Shown here: piece after piece, positions 46,556 through 55,663 of the stretch | Layout: each line of letters opens with the position of its first letter | Position numbering within the stretch: position 1 is the first letter of the stretch | Origin: Eubacterium sp. AM49-13BH | Lineage (GTDB): Bacteria > Bacillota > Clostridia > Lachnospirales > Lachnospiraceae | Assembly: GCF_003464165.1 (NCBI RefSeq) | Contig: NZ_QSEK01000007.1 | Coordinates: 23,570 to 87,569 of the forward strand | Length of the DNA: 64,000 nucleotides | Reading direction: 5' to 3' | Program-made: the position numbers and the translations under genes | Notes under the pieces: model-generated | What the model was told of the DNA's origin: nothing | Seen by the model: only the letters and a program-made list of their open reading frames with translations | Database searches by the model: none

Positions 46556-47389
46556 GTGAAATTATTCCGTAAAAAATTAACATTTATTCCGGTATTGGTC
46601 CTTATATCGGCAATTATTTTTCCATCTTTTACTGCACTGGCAGCAGATGCATCTTATAAGTTCTCTGCAATTGATTTAAAATTAAAAGTTCCTGAGGAAC
46701 TGATATGCTTTACGCAGACAACAACAGGCAATAATGCATATCTTAAGGATATTGGCGCACAGGATGCCAATGAAGTACAGAACTCAATGAAAGCATCTAA
46801 TATATATCTTGAAGCATTTTCTAAAGATTTATCTTATGAGATTGCTGTCGTTGGAATGAAGGCAGGTTCATCACTTTCCAACCTTGATGAACTGGATGAG
46901 AATCAGTTAAGTAGCATGTTCCTGCAATATATTGATTCAGAGAATGCCAAGCAGGAAGATGGCCTGACAGAGACAATGACAGGCAAAGCTATAGATATAA
47001 TTAACGATCGTCCATATTTCAGGACAGAGGTCACATCTGTATCAGACGAAAAGCAGACGATTTATACAAGAAAATATTACACTGTAGCACGCGGATATAT
47101 CTATATGTATTCTCTTCAGTCGAAGGATAATGAAATCACTGATGAGATGATTAATAACCTCAGATATATAATCAATTCAGCCCAGTATACAAGTGTTAAA
47201 AAATCTGTCTTTGAAAATGGTGTATTTACAGAGACTTTATCGACAATACTTACAGCAGCTATTCCTATCGCAATACTTGCAGCAATATATCTGCTTATAA
47301 CCAAAGTTGGCAGAAAAGGCAGGGCAAAGCTTTCTTCTGAGGAAGCTGAATTAAGAGCCAGATACAAACAGGAACATAACAAAAAATAA
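46556..47389 (+). CDS. secreted, membrane-anchored protein of unknown function
   Basis: A 277-residue protein starting at GTG 46556, seven bases after AGGAGG. It has a clear signal peptide (KLFRKKLTFIPVLVLISAII, then a likely cut after TALA), an extracellular domain of about 200 residues, a C-terminal membrane segment (about 240-258, LTAAIPIAILAAIYLLI) and a basic cytoplasmic tail. I recognise no family. It forms a single-gene + unit with its own promoter and terminator inside a long - strand run. Confidence 0.78.
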   Translation: MKLFRKKLTFIPVLVLISAIIFPSFTALAADASYKFSAIDLKLKVPEELICFTQTTTGNNAYLKDIGAQDANEVQNSMKASNIYLEAFSKDLSYEIAVVGMKAGSSLSNLDELDENQLSSMFLQYIDSENAKQEDGLTETMTGKAIDIINDRPYFRTEVTSVSDEKQTIYTRKYYTVARGYIYMYSLQSKDNEITDEMINNLRYIINSAQYTSVKKSVFENGVFTETLSTILTAAIPIAILAAIYLLITKVGRKGRAKLSSEEAELRARYKQEHNKK

Positions 47390-47436
47390 AAAAAGCCAGA
47401 ACAGATTATCAATAAAATTATCTGTTCTGGCTTTTT
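47390..47436. terminator. bidirectional terminator between the secreted-protein gene and pgeF
   Basis: A 17-base perfect stem (47390-47406 with 47420-47436) whose ends are A-run and T-run on both strands. It serves the convergent + gene and pgeF. Confidence 0.9.
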
Positions 47437-47442
47437 AATATA

Positions 47443-48327
47443 TTATCTGCATATACTCATGAATCCACACAAAACGCCACGTTTTCCATGTGAAGCCCTG
47501 TGTGAAAAGAGCCAGTCACTGTTACAGCTTGTGCATATGTCAGATATACCTATGTTATCAGGTTTTATTCCGGCATGAATCATATTAAAATAATTAGCCG
47601 CCTGAAGATTAAGCTGGTATTTATCTCCTGCCGTATGATAAAGTATCATACCGATTTCATTCTGGCTGTAAACACTTCTGAACTTTTCTGCAACTGCTTC
47701 GTCAACCTCATAACAATCCTGACATATTGATGGTCCTATAAATGCATGAATATCCTCCGGCTTTGACCCATAAGTTCTGTTCATAAGCAGTACTGTTTCA
47801 TGTGTTATATCTGCAACCGTTCCACGCCATCCTGAATGTGATGCACCTATGCATCTGTTTACAGGATCAATAAAATATACAGGTACACAGTCTGCAAAAT
47901 ATGTAACAAGACACAGACCGGGTTCATTAGTTACAAGTCCGTCAACATTATCAAAATCTCTTGCTCTTGTAAGTCCCATTCCTGCCATATTATAATCAAC
48001 AGCAATCACATTGGTTGTATGTGTCTGCTTTGTACAAACACAGTTTTCAGGTTTAATATTCATTGTATCAAGAAAAAGTTCATAATTCTTATATACATTC
48101 TCATAATCATCGCCCCTGTCAAAAGAAAAATTCATGCTTGAATATATTCCTTTGCTCACTCCACCATTTCTTGTTGAAAAATGAAGAGTGACCCAGTCAA
48201 ATTCATCAAATGGTGTAAATTCAATATAAGGAATTCCATTCTTCTGTGATATTCTTGTGGAATTATTAACCACAGCTCCTTTTAATCCTTCATAAAGTGT
48301 TCCTGTATCAATATATTTAATATTCAT
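47443..48327 (-). CDS. pgeF: PgeF/YlmD-family multicopper-type purine nucleoside hydrolase/phosphorylase
   Basis: A 294-residue protein of the YfiH/YlmD family (formerly polyphenol oxidase), which acts on purine nucleosides or edits peptidoglycan precursors. Metal-site motifs are visible: CVCTKQTHTTNVIAVD, CLVTYFADCVPVYF and IGASHSGWRGTVADI. An N-terminal extension of about 25 residues precedes the core. It is read with yraN, rnhB and ylqF. Confidence 0.88.
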   Translation of the reverse strand: MNIKYIDTGTLYEGLKGAVVNNSTRISQKNGIPYIEFTPFDEFDWVTLHFSTRNGGVSKGIYSSMNFSFDRGDDYENVYKNYELFLDTMNIKPENCVCTKQTHTTNVIAVDYNMAGMGLTRARDFDNVDGLVTNEPGLCLVTYFADCVPVYFIDPVNRCIGASHSGWRGTVADITHETVLLMNRTYGSKPEDIHAFIGPSICQDCYEVDEAVAEKFRSVYSQNEIGMILYHTAGDKYQLNLQAANYFNMIHAGIKPDNIGISDICTSCNSDWLFSHRASHGKRGVLCGFMSICR

Positions 48328-48341
48328 GATTATAATCCTTG

Positions 48342-48689
48342 TTAAAATGCATTTTTAATATGTGTTACTGTTTCTCCATCTATTCCTATGACATCAAAAC
48401 GGCATGGTATATCACAGCTTTTATATCTTGTTGCCATATAGAATTGTGCAACATGCCTTATTATCTGCTGCTTTCTGTAATTTACGGCTTCGACTGCATA
48501 TCCATATTTGTTATTACTTCTGTATTTGACCTCAACAAATACAATATAATTATCTTTCTTTGCGATAATATCTATCTCACCAGTTTTATTGCGGAAATTC
48601 CGTTCAAGAACAGTATACCCATTATCATCAAGATATCTGGCAGCAAGTTGTTCTTTATCTGCGCCGATAGTTCTTTTATTAAAAATCAT
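48342..48689 (-). CDS. YraN-family endonuclease-like protein (UPF0102)
   Basis: A 115-residue UPF0102 protein with a restriction-endonuclease-like core. The motif pattern TGEIDIIAKKDNYIVFVEVKYR supplies the D...ExK residues. N-terminal EQLAARYLDDNGYTVLERNFR matches the family. It lies next to rnhB as in many bacteria. The biological role is not established. Confidence 0.9.
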   Translation of the reverse strand: MIFNKRTIGADKEQLAARYLDDNGYTVLERNFRNKTGEIDIIAKKDNYIVFVEVKYRSNNKYGYAVEAVNYRKQQIIRHVAQFYMATRYKSCDIPCRFDVIGIDGETVTHIKNAF

Positions 48690-48716
48690 TATCTACCTGC
48701 TTTTCTTTTATAGTAA

Positions 48717-49373
48717 TTATATGAAATTCTTAATAAATGTTCTTCTGTGTATAGGACATGGACCGTACTCTTTTATTGCTTCAATATGTACTTTAGTTCC
48801 ATAGCCTTTGTGCTTGGCAAATCCATATTCTGGATATAAAGAATCATATTCGGTCATAAGTCTGTCTCTTGTTACTTTCGCAAGAATACTTGCAGATGCA
48901 ATTGACAGACTCTTGGCATCACCTTTAATAATCGGAATCTGCTTAATGTCTATTCCTGGAATTGTAACTGCATCATTGAGAAGTAAATCGGGTTGTACAT
49001 ATAACTGGCTGACTGCGTCACGCATAGCCTCATAAGTTGCCTGCAATATATTAATCTCATCAATCCTTTCAGGAGATACAATTCCGATTCCGTATGAAAA
49101 TGCTTCTTCTTTAATAACATCAAAAAGCTCATCTCTTTTTTTTTCGCTTAATTTCTTGGAATCATTTACATAAAGAATCCTTTTTCCTTTAGGAAGAATT
49201 ACTGCACCTGCAACAACAGGACCTGCAAGCGGTCCTCTTCCAGCTTCATCTATTCCACATATATAAGAAAATGTATCATACATTTCTTCGTATTCACGCA
49301 TAGCTTCAATACGCTGTTTCTCAGCCTCCAGCTTTGCTGCTTTTTTAAGTTCACGTTCTTCTTTAAGTGTCAT
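48717..49373 (-). CDS. rnhB: ribonuclease HII
   Basis: RnhB, 218 residues, removes ribonucleotides from DNA and RNA-DNA hybrids. The catalytic opening is ICGIDEAGRGPLAGPVVAGAV, with LLNDAVTIPG and KGDAKSLSIASASILAKVTRD later. A helical, charged N-terminal extension of about 37 residues precedes the core. It follows ylqF by 23 bases, the usual order. Confidence 0.96.
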   Translation of the reverse strand: MTLKEERELKKAAKLEAEKQRIEAMREYEEMYDTFSYICGIDEAGRGPLAGPVVAGAVILPKGKRILYVNDSKKLSEKKRDELFDVIKEEAFSYGIGIVSPERIDEINILQATYEAMRDAVSQLYVQPDLLLNDAVTIPGIDIKQIPIIKGDAKSLSIASASILAKVTRDRLMTEYDSLYPEYGFAKHKGYGTKVHIEAIKEYGPCPIHRRTFIKNFI

Positions 49374-49396
49374 AGCTTTCCTTTCTGATATCTTAA

Positions 49397-50296
49397 TTAA
49401 GGCCTTTCAAGAGAGATATTTCCAATCTTTCCTTCTCTGAAATCATCAAGAATACATGCAGCACATTTTTCATAATCAATATCTGAGCCTTTCTTAATAC
49501 AGCCACGTTTTCTGGCAATATGCTCCATAATACAGAGTGCAGCAGCATTTTCAGGATTCATCATTGTTTCAGTATCAACATTATCGAATATATCTTCTGT
49601 TATATCATAACGGCTATAAAGCTGCGGCTGATAATTCTTCTTAAGAAACTTAATTGTTTCTAATGCAAGCTCCTCAATGTTAAGAATCTGGTCATTAATT
49701 GAACCAATCATTGCAAGTCTTTCACCGACATTCCTGTCTTCTATCTTAGGCCAGAGTATACCCGGTGTGTCAAGCAGCTCAACACTTCCATTAATTCTTA
49801 TCCATTGCTTTCCTTTTGTAACACCAGGCTTATTACCTGTCTTGGCACTCTTTCTTCCGGTAAATGAATTAATAAATGTTGATTTACCAACATTAGGTAT
49901 TCCAACAATCATAGCTTTGATGGAACGGTTCTTAATTCCTCTTGCTCTGTCTCTTTCAATCTTAGCAGAACATGCAACAGTTATAAGATTATTAACTGCG
50001 CGGTTGCTTACATTGAGTCTTGAGTTAAGCTTGAGGCAGTAAAAGCCTTTATCTTTAAAATATGTTATCCATTCATCCGTTACTGTGTCATCTGCAAGGT
50101 CCGATTTATTCAATAATACAATACGTGCCTTATTTTTAGCCAGCTTATCAATATCCGGGTTACGGCTGCTTAACGGTATTCTTGCATCTACAATCTCAAT
50201 AACAAGGTCAACAAGCTTTATATCTTCTTCCATCATTCTTCTGGCCTTAGTCATATGACCAGGATACCAGTTAATGGCTCTTTTCTTCTCTTCCAT
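49397..50296 (-). CDS. ylqF: ribosome biogenesis GTPase YlqF/RbgA
   Basis: RbgA, 299 residues, is a circularly permuted GTPase needed for late 50S assembly. The ATG at 50296 follows GGAGA. Motif order is permuted: LLNKSDLAD (G4) comes before GIPNVGKSTFINS (G1) and LDTPGILWPK (G3). The N-terminus NWYPGHMTKARR is diagnostic. The downstream domain binds rRNA. It lies between lepB and rnhB. Confidence 0.95.
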   Translation of the reverse strand: MEEKKRAINWYPGHMTKARRMMEEDIKLVDLVIEIVDARIPLSSRNPDIDKLAKNKARIVLLNKSDLADDTVTDEWITYFKDKGFYCLKLNSRLNVSNRAVNNLITVACSAKIERDRARGIKNRSIKAMIVGIPNVGKSTFINSFTGRKSAKTGNKPGVTKGKQWIRINGSVELLDTPGILWPKIEDRNVGERLAMIGSINDQILNIEELALETIKFLKKNYQPQLYSRYDITEDIFDNVDTETMMNPENAAALCIMEHIARKRGCIKKGSDIDYEKCAACILDDFREGKIGNISLERP

Positions 50297-50307
50297 ATAT
50301 ATCTCCA

Positions 50308-50865
50308 TTATTTAACAAAACCAAATGAATCAAACGGTTCTATTACCATCCATACTTTTCCTACAACATTCTTACGTTTAACCATTCCAACACTGGCAAA
50401 ACGGCTATCCTCACTATTATTACGATTATCTCCAAGTACAAAGTATTCATCTTCAGCAAGTTTATAAGGATTGGCAGCTACACCTGGAGTAAGTATTGTC
50501 GTATCAACATAATCATCAAGCTGTACATCATTAATATATACCCTGCCATCCTTTATCTGGACTGTTTCCCCTGGAAGTCCAACTACTCTCTTTATGTATA
50601 TCTTAGAGGAATCAACAGAATCCTGTTCGAAAGCTATACAGTCAAATCGCTTAGGTCCATTAAATGCATATGATATTCTGTTTATAAGAACAGTGTTATC
50701 ATTAGACAGCGTTTCCTCCATAGAATTACCAACAACTGTAGAACGGCAGCATATGAATGTAACCAGAACATAAGCAAGTACTATTACAATACATACATCT
50801 GCTACATATTTGCATATATTAAGCAATGTAGTATTTTCCTGATATCTTCTCTGAAAAAATCTCAT
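50308..50865 (-). CDS. lepB: type I signal peptidase
   Basis: LepB, 185 residues, removes signal peptides outside the membrane. The ATG at 50865 (MRFFQRRYQEN) is chosen over the longer frame. One membrane segment (about 20-40) is followed by the Ser motif VVGNSMEETL, the Lys motif KRVVGLPGETVQI and YFVLGDNRNNSEDSR. It is adjacent to rplS and ylqF, a common Firmicutes order. Confidence 0.95.
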   Translation of the reverse strand: MRFFQRRYQENTTLLNICKYVADVCIVIVLAYVLVTFICCRSTVVGNSMEETLSNDNTVLINRISYAFNGPKRFDCIAFEQDSVDSSKIYIKRVVGLPGETVQIKDGRVYINDVQLDDYVDTTILTPGVAANPYKLAEDEYFVLGDNRNNSEDSRFASVGMVKRKNVVGKVWMVIEPFDSFGFVK

Positions 50866-50901
50866 AATATTCCGACCTTTCCTGTCGCTTATATATAAGT
50901 A

Positions 50902-50927
50902 AAGGGACATTTTTTCAAATGTCCCTT
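50902..50927 (-). terminator. hairpin after rplS
   Basis: An 11-base perfect stem (AAGGGACATTT with AAATGTCCCTT) around four bases, 17 bases after the rplS stop. The T-run is short, so termination may be partial. Confidence 0.6.
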
Positions 50928-50943
50928 ACCGTGAATAACAAAA

Positions 50944-51291
50944 TTATCTAACTAATTCCTTAACCTTAGCAGCCTTACCTGTTCTCTGTCTTAAGTAGTT
51001 AAGCTTAGCTCTTCTAGCCTTACCGCGTCTTACAACTTCAACCTTCTCAACGATAGGTGAATGTAATGGCCATGTCTTCTCAACGCCAACGCCGTTAGAA
51101 ATCTTTCTTACTGTAAATGTAGCTCTAACGCCAGTTCCCTGCTTCTTTAATACTGTTCCCTCGAAAACCTGGATTCTTTCACGGTTTCCTTCCTTAATCT
51201 TAGCTGATACTCTTACAGTATCACCAACTCTGAACTCAGGAGCCTGAGCCTTAAGCTGAGCATCTTCGATGTTCTTAATAATTGTATTCAT
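50944..51291 (-). CDS. rplS: 50S ribosomal protein bL19
   Basis: bL19, 115 residues. The ATG at 51291 follows AAGGAGG. It has the conserved [50 protein letters not shown] and [20 protein letters not shown]. It is preceded by a leader that resembles the L19 leader. Confidence 0.97.
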   Translation of the reverse strand: MNTIIKNIEDAQLKAQAPEFRVGDTVRVSAKIKEGNRERIQVFEGTVLKKQGTGVRATFTVRKISNGVGVEKTWPLHSPIVEKVEVVRRGKARRAKLNYLRQRTGKAAKVKELVR

Positions 51292-51400
51292 GTGTGACCT
51301 CCTTAATATTATGATGTTCTTAATACAGGTTCTGTAACAGAGGACCATCCCTTTTTCTCACAACTTGTTTAGATTATCATAATCAAGCAAATAATGCAAG
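51292..51400 (-). promoter_or_regulatory. putative L19 leader and promoter
   Basis: The - strand leader holds GGGATGGTCCTCTGTTACAG followed by AACC, where GGT/ACC and CTCTG/CAGA-type pairing forms a small hairpin as in Firmicutes L19 leaders. A promoter candidate (TTGCAT, 17 bases, TAATCT) lies just upstream. The family assignment is by resemblance. Confidence 0.45.
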
Positions 51401-51421
51401 ACTAAAAATACATTTTCTTTA

Positions 51422-51940
51422 TTATTTATTAATATCCAGAAGCCCCGGTAAGATATGGACTGTTATAGTCTTCTTATCAAGGTCATGATCTAATATACAC
51501 TGGTCAATAACCGGTATTAAATAACTTTCACCATTGTCCGCCTCTACTTCATATACATTGTTAGCACCTGTCTCTAATACATCTTTCAGTACGCCCAAAT
51601 GCTTTCCTTCATCTGTTATAACATCAAGTCCGATAAGATCGCATATAAAATACTCTCCCGGCTCAAGCTTAACAGCATCTTCTCTTGAAACGAGCAAGTC
51701 GCATTTTGTGTATTTCTCTATATCATTGATGTCATCAAATTCTTTAAACTTAAGTATTACGAACTGCTTAAAGAATTTAACTGAAGATACAGTGACAGCT
51801 ACCTGTTCTCTTTTTCCATCGATAACACATTTCTTAAGTTTCTTAAAACGAAGAGGATCATCTGTTGTAGGAAAAACCTTAACTTCACCTCTGATTCCGT
51901 GGGTCGATGTTATGACCCCTACCCTTAACATATCTTCCAC
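51422..51940 (-). CDS. rimM: 16S rRNA processing protein RimM
   Basis: RimM, 172 residues, binds the 30S head (uS19) during maturation. The GTG at 51940 follows TGGAG by seven bases. MEDMLRVGVITSTHGIRGEVKVFPTTDDP is the family opening. EPGEYFICDLIGLDVITDEG and the C-terminal PRC-barrel (YLIPVIDQCI, ILPGLLDI) follow. Between rimM and khpA lies a short GGCAGCC hairpin. Confidence 0.95.
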   Translation of the reverse strand: MEDMLRVGVITSTHGIRGEVKVFPTTDDPLRFKKLKKCVIDGKREQVAVTVSSVKFFKQFVILKFKEFDDINDIEKYTKCDLLVSREDAVKLEPGEYFICDLIGLDVITDEGKHLGVLKDVLETGANNVYEVEADNGESYLIPVIDQCILDHDLDKKTITVHILPGLLDINK

Positions 51941-51986
51941 TTAAATTCTCCATTCTGACATAAATGTATATATAAATAACAAAACA

Positions 51987-52006
51987 GACAGCCCCGAAAG
52001 GCTGCC
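51987..52006 (-). terminator. small hairpin between khpA and rimM
   Basis: CAGCC pairs with GGCTG around a small loop with a T-rich tail on the - strand. It is weak, so read-through from khpA to rimM is likely. Confidence 0.35.
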
Positions 52007-52024
52007 TTAGACAGTAGTGTTTGC

Positions 52025-52255
52025 TTAATTATCTATTTCAACAATCACTTTCTTGTCGCTCTTAGAAGCTGCAGCTGAAACAACTGCTCTTATTGACTTG
52101 GCAATTCTACCAGACTTGCCGATAACTTTGCCCATATCCGAAGGAGCAACCTTAAGATTGACTACAAGAGCCTTATCTTTTTCAGTTTCTGTTACTACAA
52201 CCTCATCCGGATTATCAACTAGTGCCTTAGCGATAATTTCCACTAATTCTTTCAT
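52025..52255 (-). CDS. khpA: KH-domain RNA-binding protein KhpA
   Basis: KhpA (YlqC), 76 residues, a single KH domain with the VIGKSGRIAKSIR loop (GxxG). It acts with KhpB on sRNA and cell elongation in some Firmicutes. The start is the ATG at 52255 (MKELVEII); a TTG six bases earlier is closer to the GGAGG site and cannot be ruled out. It follows rpsP. Confidence 0.93.
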   Translation of the reverse strand: MKELVEIIAKALVDNPDEVVVTETEKDKALVVNLKVAPSDMGKVIGKSGRIAKSIRAVVSAAASKSDKKVIVEIDN

Positions 52256-52278
52256 AGTCAATTACACCTCCACTAGTC

Positions 52279-52524
52279 TTATTTTTCGATACCAGCCATC
52301 TTGAAAAGCTTTCCAACAACCTCTGTAGGCTGAGCTCCGTTTGATAACCACTTCTTAGCAGCTTCAGCATCAATGTTGAGCTTGCATGGATCGTAATTAG
52401 GATCATAAGTACCGATTTCATCGATAAATCTACCATTTCTTGGAGATCTTGAGTCTGCTACGATAATTCTATAGAAAGGATTTTTCTTCTCACCTAATCT
52501 CTTTAATCTAATCTTTACTGCCAT
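52279..52524 (-). CDS. rpsP: 30S ribosomal protein bS16
   Basis: bS16, 81 residues. The ATG at 52524 ([20 protein letters not shown]) follows a GGAGG site. [22 protein letters not shown] is a family signature. It lies in the ffh-rpsP-khpA-rimM-rplS order common in Firmicutes. Confidence 0.97.
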   Translation of the reverse strand: MAVKIRLKRLGEKKNPFYRIIVADSRSPRNGRFIDEIGTYDPNYDPCKLNIDAEAAKKWLSNGAQPTEVVGKLFKMAGIEK

Positions 52525-52564
52525 TACATTCACCTCCTGTATTATTCTTAAAAATTAATCTATG

Positions 52565-53911
52565 TTAAAAAGGTAACTTGAAACGTCCCTTTTTAGCACC
52601 TTTCATCATTCCCGGCATCTGCTTCATCATCTTCTTCATCTGTTCGAACTGCTTGACAAGTCTGTTAACATCTGCAATATCAACACCTGCACCTCTTGCA
52701 ATTCTGTTCTTTCTTGAAGGATTAAGTATGTCCGGATTACTTCTTTCTGCCTTAGTCATTGAATATATGATAGATTCAGTTCTTTTCATATTCTTCTCTG
52801 CTTCATCATCATCAATTGAAACATTCTTCATCTGACCTGACAGTCCAGGCATCATGCTCATAATTGAACTGATACCACCCATATTCTTAATCTGTCCCAT
52901 ATACTCAAGAAAGTCATTAAAATCAAATTCTGCTTTCTTAAGCTTTTCTTCCATAGCTTTAGCCTTATCAGCGTCAAGCTGTGCTTCGGCTTTCTCAATA
53001 AGGGTAAGGACATCCCCCATACCAAGTATTCTTGATGCCATACGGTCTGGATAGAACTGCTCAAGGTCTGAAAGCTTTTCACCCATACCAACATAAAGAA
53101 TTGGCTTTCCGGTAACAGCCTTAATTGAAAGTGCTGCACCACCTCTTGTATCACCATCTAACTTAGTAAGGATAACTCCGTCAATACCAACCTTTTCATT
53201 GAATGAAGAAGCAACATTAACAGCATCCTGACCTGTCATGGAATCAACTACAAGAATTGTCTGGTCAACTGATACATTAGCTTTAATTTCTATAAGCTCA
53301 TTCATCATATCTTCATCGACATGAAGACGTCCTGCTGTATCAAGAATAACTGTATTAAAATCGTTATTCTTAGCATGAGCTATAGCAGCTTTGGCAATAT
53401 CAACAGGTTTCTGGTTGGTTCCCATAGAGAACACCTCAACACCCTGTTTATTACCATTAATAGTAAGCTGTTCAATGGCTGCTGGTCTGTATACATCACA
53501 GGCAACTAAGAGAGGTTTTCTTCCCTTTGCCTTAAACTTACCAGCAAGCTTTGCTGTAGTAGTAGTCTTACCAGCACCCTGAAGACCTGCCATCATGATA
53601 ACAGTAATCTCAGAACCAGGTTTCAAGGCAATCTCAGTTGTTTCAGATCCCATAAGAGATACCATCTCTTCATTAACAATCTTGATAACCATCTGACCAG
53701 GTGTAAGACTTGACATAACATCCTGACCAATTGCTCTTTCTTCTACAGACTTGATAAACTGCTTAACAACCTTAAAGTTAACATCAGCTTCAAGCAGGGC
53801 AAGCTTAACTTCCTTAAGAGCAGCCTTAACATCAGCTTCTGATAAACGGCCCTTACCACGAAGATTTTTAAAAATATTCTGCAATTTCTCTGATAAACTA
53901 TCGAATGCCAT
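52565..53911 (-). CDS. ffh: signal recognition particle protein Ffh
   Basis: Ffh, 448 residues, binds signal sequences and 4.5S RNA. The NG domain has GLQGAGKTTTTAKLA, DTAGRLHVDEDMMNEL and TKLDGDTRGGAAL. The methionine-rich M domain (about 300-448) ends with MKKMMKQMPGMMKG. It is preceded by ylxM with 11 bases between, and its receptor ftsY is at 56.9 kb. Confidence 0.97.
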   Translation of the reverse strand: MAFDSLSEKLQNIFKNLRGKGRLSEADVKAALKEVKLALLEADVNFKVVKQFIKSVEERAIGQDVMSSLTPGQMVIKIVNEEMVSLMGSETTEIALKPGSEITVIMMAGLQGAGKTTTTAKLAGKFKAKGRKPLLVACDVYRPAAIEQLTINGNKQGVEVFSMGTNQKPVDIAKAAIAHAKNNDFNTVILDTAGRLHVDEDMMNELIEIKANVSVDQTILVVDSMTGQDAVNVASSFNEKVGIDGVILTKLDGDTRGGAALSIKAVTGKPILYVGMGEKLSDLEQFYPDRMASRILGMGDVLTLIEKAEAQLDADKAKAMEEKLKKAEFDFNDFLEYMGQIKNMGGISSIMSMMPGLSGQMKNVSIDDDEAEKNMKRTESIIYSMTKAERSNPDILNPSRKNRIARGAGVDIADVNRLVKQFEQMKKMMKQMPGMMKGAKKGRFKLPF

Positions 53912-53922
53912 AATATCTCTCC

Positions 53923-54267
53923 TTAAAATTCTTCAAGAATCTCATTGGATAACTTCTTGATTTCATGAATATCAGATATATCCTGGCTTTCCATGTAATC
54001 ATCAACTAAAGAATCAATCTTAGATACCTTGTCCTTGGTTTCAAGGAACTTCTGTATAAGATGAAGCTTAGCTTCGTATCCATCAAGTGTCTTCGTAACT
54101 CTCTTAATCAGATCATGTACTCCCTGCCTTGATATACCGTATTCATCGGCAATCTCGCTGAGAGATAAATCATTGTAGATAGCATCTTCATATATCTTCT
54201 TCTGATGGTCGTTAAGTAACTCTCCATAAAAATCATATAAAAGATTCTGTTCAACAATTCTTTCCAT
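53923..54267 (-). CDS. ylxM: YlxM-family helix-turn-helix protein
   Basis: A 114-residue UPF0122 protein. The ATG at 54267 (MERIVEQNLL) is used; the longer frame adds 12 residues. The HTH is visible in NDLSLSEIADEYGISRQGVHDLIKR. YlxM proteins sit before ffh and are thought to modulate the SRP pathway. No direct target is shown. Confidence 0.92.
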   Translation of the reverse strand: MERIVEQNLLYDFYGELLNDHQKKIYEDAIYNDLSLSEIADEYGISRQGVHDLIKRVTKTLDGYEAKLHLIQKFLETKDKVSKIDSLVDDYMESQDISDIHEIKKLSNEILEEF

Positions 54268-54342
54268 AATACCTGCCACAAACTTAAATATCATATAAGC
54301 CATGATTGACTCATAAGCCTTGAGTATAATATCAGATATTTA

Positions 54343-54376
54343 AAAAAGTGTCAAGCATTTTTACTTGACACTTTTT
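54343..54376 (-). terminator. intrinsic terminator after the AI-2E transporter gene
   Basis: A 13-base perfect stem (AAAAAGTGTCAAG with CTTGACACTTTTT) with an 8-base loop and T-run. It ends the leftward unit before ylxM-ffh. Confidence 0.88.
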
Positions 54377-54389
54377 AAAAATTATTAAA

Positions 54390-55640
54390 TCAGCTTTCAA
54401 GCTTCTTTTCACGCTCATTTGGAGGATATTCAGCCTCATATTCTTCGCTTAAATTCTCCATTCCGTTAATCTGTAGTCTCTTAAACACCCATTTCTTAAT
54501 AAGATGATATATAACTGCAAATATAGGAACACCTAAAAGCATTCCTGCAAATCCCCATATATCACCAAAGAGGAGTATTGCAAACAATACCCAGAAACTT
54601 GAGATTCCTGTAGTATTACCAAGAATTTTAGGTCCGATAATATTACCGTCAATCTGCTGTAATATGAAATTAAATATTACAAAGAACAGACACTGTGCAG
54701 GATTGACAATAAGACATAATAAAGCTCCGATAAACCATGCTATGTACCAGCCAAAGAAAGGAATAACATTAAATATTCCAACAATGAATGCAATAAGAAT
54801 CTCACTCATCATCTCTTTGCCAGGATTACATATTGTAAATATCTTAAGTGCTATAAAACATATAAGTGCTATTACAAGGGCATCAAGGATTTTGCCATTA
54901 ACAAAGCCGCTGAACACCTTATCAGTATACTTAATCTCTTCCATAACGCTGGCAGCACGTTCTTTCTTGAATATACTATAGACAACCATCTCTCCCTGCT
55001 TTGCAAGCTTTTTTCTTGCAGTAAGAAGATACGCTGCAACAATGAATCCGATAAGAACATTAAAAAGTACAACAATGATATTAACTACACCGGTTGAAAC
55101 ACCGGAAGCAATTCCCTGTGCATATCCAAGAAACTCGTTACCGAGCCAGTCGTTAATAAATGTATATGTTTTATCGATAATATTCTCTGAATATTTCATA
55201 AGAGTTTCATTTTCGTTAAGAAACTTCTGTACAAAATCAATAACTTTATTGACATTATCAGGAATAATCTGAATAAGACGTATAACACTGTTTACAAGAT
55301 TAGGAATAATAACAATAATCATAAAATATATGAACAGAATTGCTATAAGAAGCCCTGTAAACACACTAAGATTATTGGACAGGCATTTCTTTTTCTTCTC
55401 ATTCTTAATAAACTTAAATACCTTATTATATATATTATCGAAGAAATTACATATTGGACATATTACATATGCTAATACCCCGCCAATTATAAAAGGCATA
55501 AGAGTTTTGCATATATGCGAAAATGCTTTGTGGATAGCATCAATTCTGAACAATGCAAAAAAAAGCAATAGGGACAGCGCAGCTGCCCCAAATAATGCCA
55601 TTGTAACTCCTGCATATCTTTTGAAAGAATATTTCTTCAT
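54390..55640 (-). CDS. AI-2E family transporter
   Basis: A 416-residue membrane protein of the AI-2E/YtvI/PerM family. It has about eight membrane segments in the familiar layout: two near the N-terminus, a soluble region (about 130-190), then a C-terminal block with FNVIPFFGWYIAWFIGALLC and QQIDGNIIGPKILG, the family signature. The cytoplasmic tail is charged. The substrate is unknown, and the autoinducer name is historical. It reads from ilvA with 23 bases between. Confidence 0.88.
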   Translation of the reverse strand: MKKYSFKRYAGVTMALFGAAALSLLLFFALFRIDAIHKAFSHICKTLMPFIIGGVLAYVICPICNFFDNIYNKVFKFIKNEKKKKCLSNNLSVFTGLLIAILFIYFMIIVIIPNLVNSVIRLIQIIPDNVNKVIDFVQKFLNENETLMKYSENIIDKTYTFINDWLGNEFLGYAQGIASGVSTGVVNIIVVLFNVLIGFIVAAYLLTARKKLAKQGEMVVYSIFKKERAASVMEEIKYTDKVFSGFVNGKILDALVIALICFIALKIFTICNPGKEMMSEILIAFIVGIFNVIPFFGWYIAWFIGALLCLIVNPAQCLFFVIFNFILQQIDGNIIGPKILGNTTGISSFWVLFAILLFGDIWGFAGMLLGVPIFAVIYHLIKKWVFKRLQINGMENLSEEYEAEYPPNEREKKLES

Positions 55641-55663
55641 AGATTTCCCTCTGCAGATAGTGA

